From: DATKQI01 sp035532755
GTDB taxonomy: Bacteria; Pseudomonadota; Alphaproteobacteria; Acetobacterales; Acetobacteraceae
Length of the DNA: 7,252 nucleotides
Reading direction: 5' to 3'
NCBI GenBank assembly: GCA_035532755.1
Contig: DATKQI010000265.1
Span: 1-7,252 of the forward strand
In this document: positions 6,215-7,252 of the stretch, one piece after another
Position numbering within the stretch: the stretch's first letter is position 1
Layout of the letters: each line of letters starts with the position of its first letter
Made by a program: the position numbers and the translations under genes
Notes under the pieces: model-generated
What the model saw: only the letters and a program-made list of their open reading frames with translations
Databases searched by the model: none
What the model was told of the DNA's origin: nothing

Positions 6215-7252
6215 TCATCCCGCCGCCTGCCGCGCTCGCGGCGGATAGTATCGCAGCAGGTACACCATCACTCCCATCGCCGGCAGGGCGGCGAAGGCGG
6301 TGGCGGAATAGAACAGCTTCCAGCCCAGGGCCGCCGCCAGGAAGCCCGACAGCCCGCCCACCGTGCGCAGCGCCACCGCCGCGACCGAGGACAGCAGCGC
6401 ATATTGCGTGGCCGTGTGCGCCGGATCGCACAGGCCGGAGAGGTAGGTGATGAACGCCGCATCGGCCAGCCCTTCGGTTGCGGATTCGATCACCGAGGTG
6501 CCGATGAGCACCGCATGGTTGCCCGCCGAATAGGCCAGCGCGACATACATCCCCATCGCCAGCGTCTGCGCCGTGCCGGTGATGAGCAGCGCGCGCCCCA
6601 CCCCCAGCCGCGCCACCAGCCACCCGCCCGCCGCGGCACCCGCCAGCACCGCCACCAACGATACCGGGCCGTTGGCCAGCGCCACCGCCGCGCGGTTGAA
6701 CCCCAGCGCCCGGTAGAACGGCGGCAGCATGGTGCCCGCCATCGCCTCGCCCAGGCGGAACAGCACCACGAAGGACAGGATCGGCACCGCACCGGGGCGG
6801 GAGAGGAACTCCCGCAGCGGGGCCACCACGGCATCGGCGAACCGCGCGCGCAGGCTGCTCACCCCGGCTTCCACCAGCCGTACCACCGGCTCCGCCGCCG
6901 CGAGGCTCACCAGGATGCCGACGCCGGACAGCGCCGCCATCGCCAGCAGCGAGACATGCCACCCGTACGGCTTCGACAGCACGATCGCCCCGGAACCCGA
7001 GATCAGCATCGCCGCCCGGTACCCCCATACGTAGCCGGCGAGCGCGGTGCCCTGCAGCCGCGCGGGGAAGGTCTCGATCCGCCAGGCGTCGATCAATATG
7101 TCCTGGCTGGCCGAGAGGAACGCGACCAGGGCCGCCGCCGTCACCGCGAGGATCGGCCCGCGCGAGGGGCTGGACAGCGCCAGCATCACGCAGGCGGCCG
7201 TCAGCAGCGGCTGCACCGCGAGCAGCCATCCCCGCCGCCGGCCGAACCGTCG
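6215..7252 (-). CDS. AmpG-like major facilitator superfamily permease (partial, N-terminus outside window)
   Basis: The frame is open from the window edge to a TGA at 6217-6215 and gives 345 residues. It begins RRFGRRRGW, the cytoplasmic loop between membrane segments 2 and 3 of the major facilitator fold, so an estimated 70-90 residues are missing. FLSASQDILIDAWRIE (fragment 45-60), followed by GYVWGYRAAMLISG, matches the signature region of AmpG-family permeases. About ten hydrophobic segments follow, and the tail is short and basic (RYYPPRARQAAG). In Escherichia coli AmpG imports GlcNAc-anhydroMurNAc and its peptides for cell-wall recycling; many alphaproteobacterial relatives are annotated only by homology, so the substrate here is inferred. 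It lies on the same strand 92 bp upstream of the transporter operon, and a candidate promoter in the gap suggests separate transcription, although read-through is possible. A GTG at 7216 could be mistaken for the start, but the conserved loop before it shows that the protein extends further. Confidence 0.87.
   Translation of the reverse strand, partial: RRFGRRRGWLLAVQPLLTAACVMLALSSPSRGPILAVTAAALVAFLSASQDILIDAWRIETFPARLQGTALAGYVWGYRAAMLISGSGAIVLSKPYGWHVSLLAMAALSGVGILVSLAAAEPVVRLVEAGVSSLRARFADAVVAPLREFLSRPGAVPILSFVVLFRLGEAMAGTMLPPFYRALGFNRAAVALANGPVSLVAVLAGAAAGGWLVARLGVGRALLITGTAQTLAMGMYVALAYSAGNHAVLIGTSVIESATEGLADAAFITYLSGLCDPAHTATQYALLSSVAAVALRTVGGLSGFLAAALGWKLFYSATAFAALPAMGVMVYLLRYYPPRARQAAG

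Noticed and set aside
4731..6248. A 505-codon open frame on the + strand opposite the substrate-binding protein
   Set aside because: It is antisense to the family 5 binding protein and has low-complexity composition with no domain, so it is a compositional shadow.
6183..7229. A 348-codon minus-strand frame overlapping the AmpG-like gene
   Set aside because: It is glycine/arginine/alanine-rich with no membrane pattern; the overlapping frame carries the conserved AmpG-family motifs.

Overview
The window is very GC-rich (about 70% by eye) and almost entirely coding. Base composition, codon choice and protein style point to a high-GC alphaproteobacterium, possibly a member of the Acetobacteraceae or another Rhodospirillales family; that placement is an inference from style only. 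No RNA genes, insertion sequences, CRISPR arrays or integrase-type genes were seen.

Layout, left to right: (1) Positions 1-135 on the + strand hold the last 44 codons of an oligopeptide-type ABC transporter ATPase whose body lies outside the window. (2) It meets tail to tail, with one base between the stop codons, a minus-strand gene set covering the rest of the window. Read in its own direction (right to left), that set is: an AmpG-like major facilitator permease (7252-6215, N-terminus cut by the window edge), a 92-bp gap with a candidate promoter, a periplasmic substrate-binding protein of SBP family 5 (6122-4611), two inner-membrane permeases (4590-3670 and 3660-2836), a short-chain dehydrogenase/reductase (2807-2040), and two ATPases of DppD and DppF type (2040-1096 and 1099-137). 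The only non-coding stretch above about 30 bp is the 92-bp gap, so no gene-free region exceeds 300 bases.

The six genes from the binding protein to the DppF-type ATPase form a compact operon: gaps of 20, 9 and 28 bp, then a TGATG and an ATGA stop/start overlap. They encode a complete peptide/nickel-class importer: the binding protein captures ligand in the periplasm, the two permeases form the channel, and the two ATPases form the motor. The unusual element is an intact SDR oxidoreductase between the permeases and the ATPases, which suggests that an imported substrate is oxidised or reduced after uptake. The nearby AmpG-like permease raises the possibility of a link to muropeptide or cell-wall peptide recycling, but the substrate cannot be read from the sequence.

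I did not find a clearly new system. The points most worth following are the embedded SDR, the second oligopeptide transporter converging from the left, and the AmpG-like neighbour.
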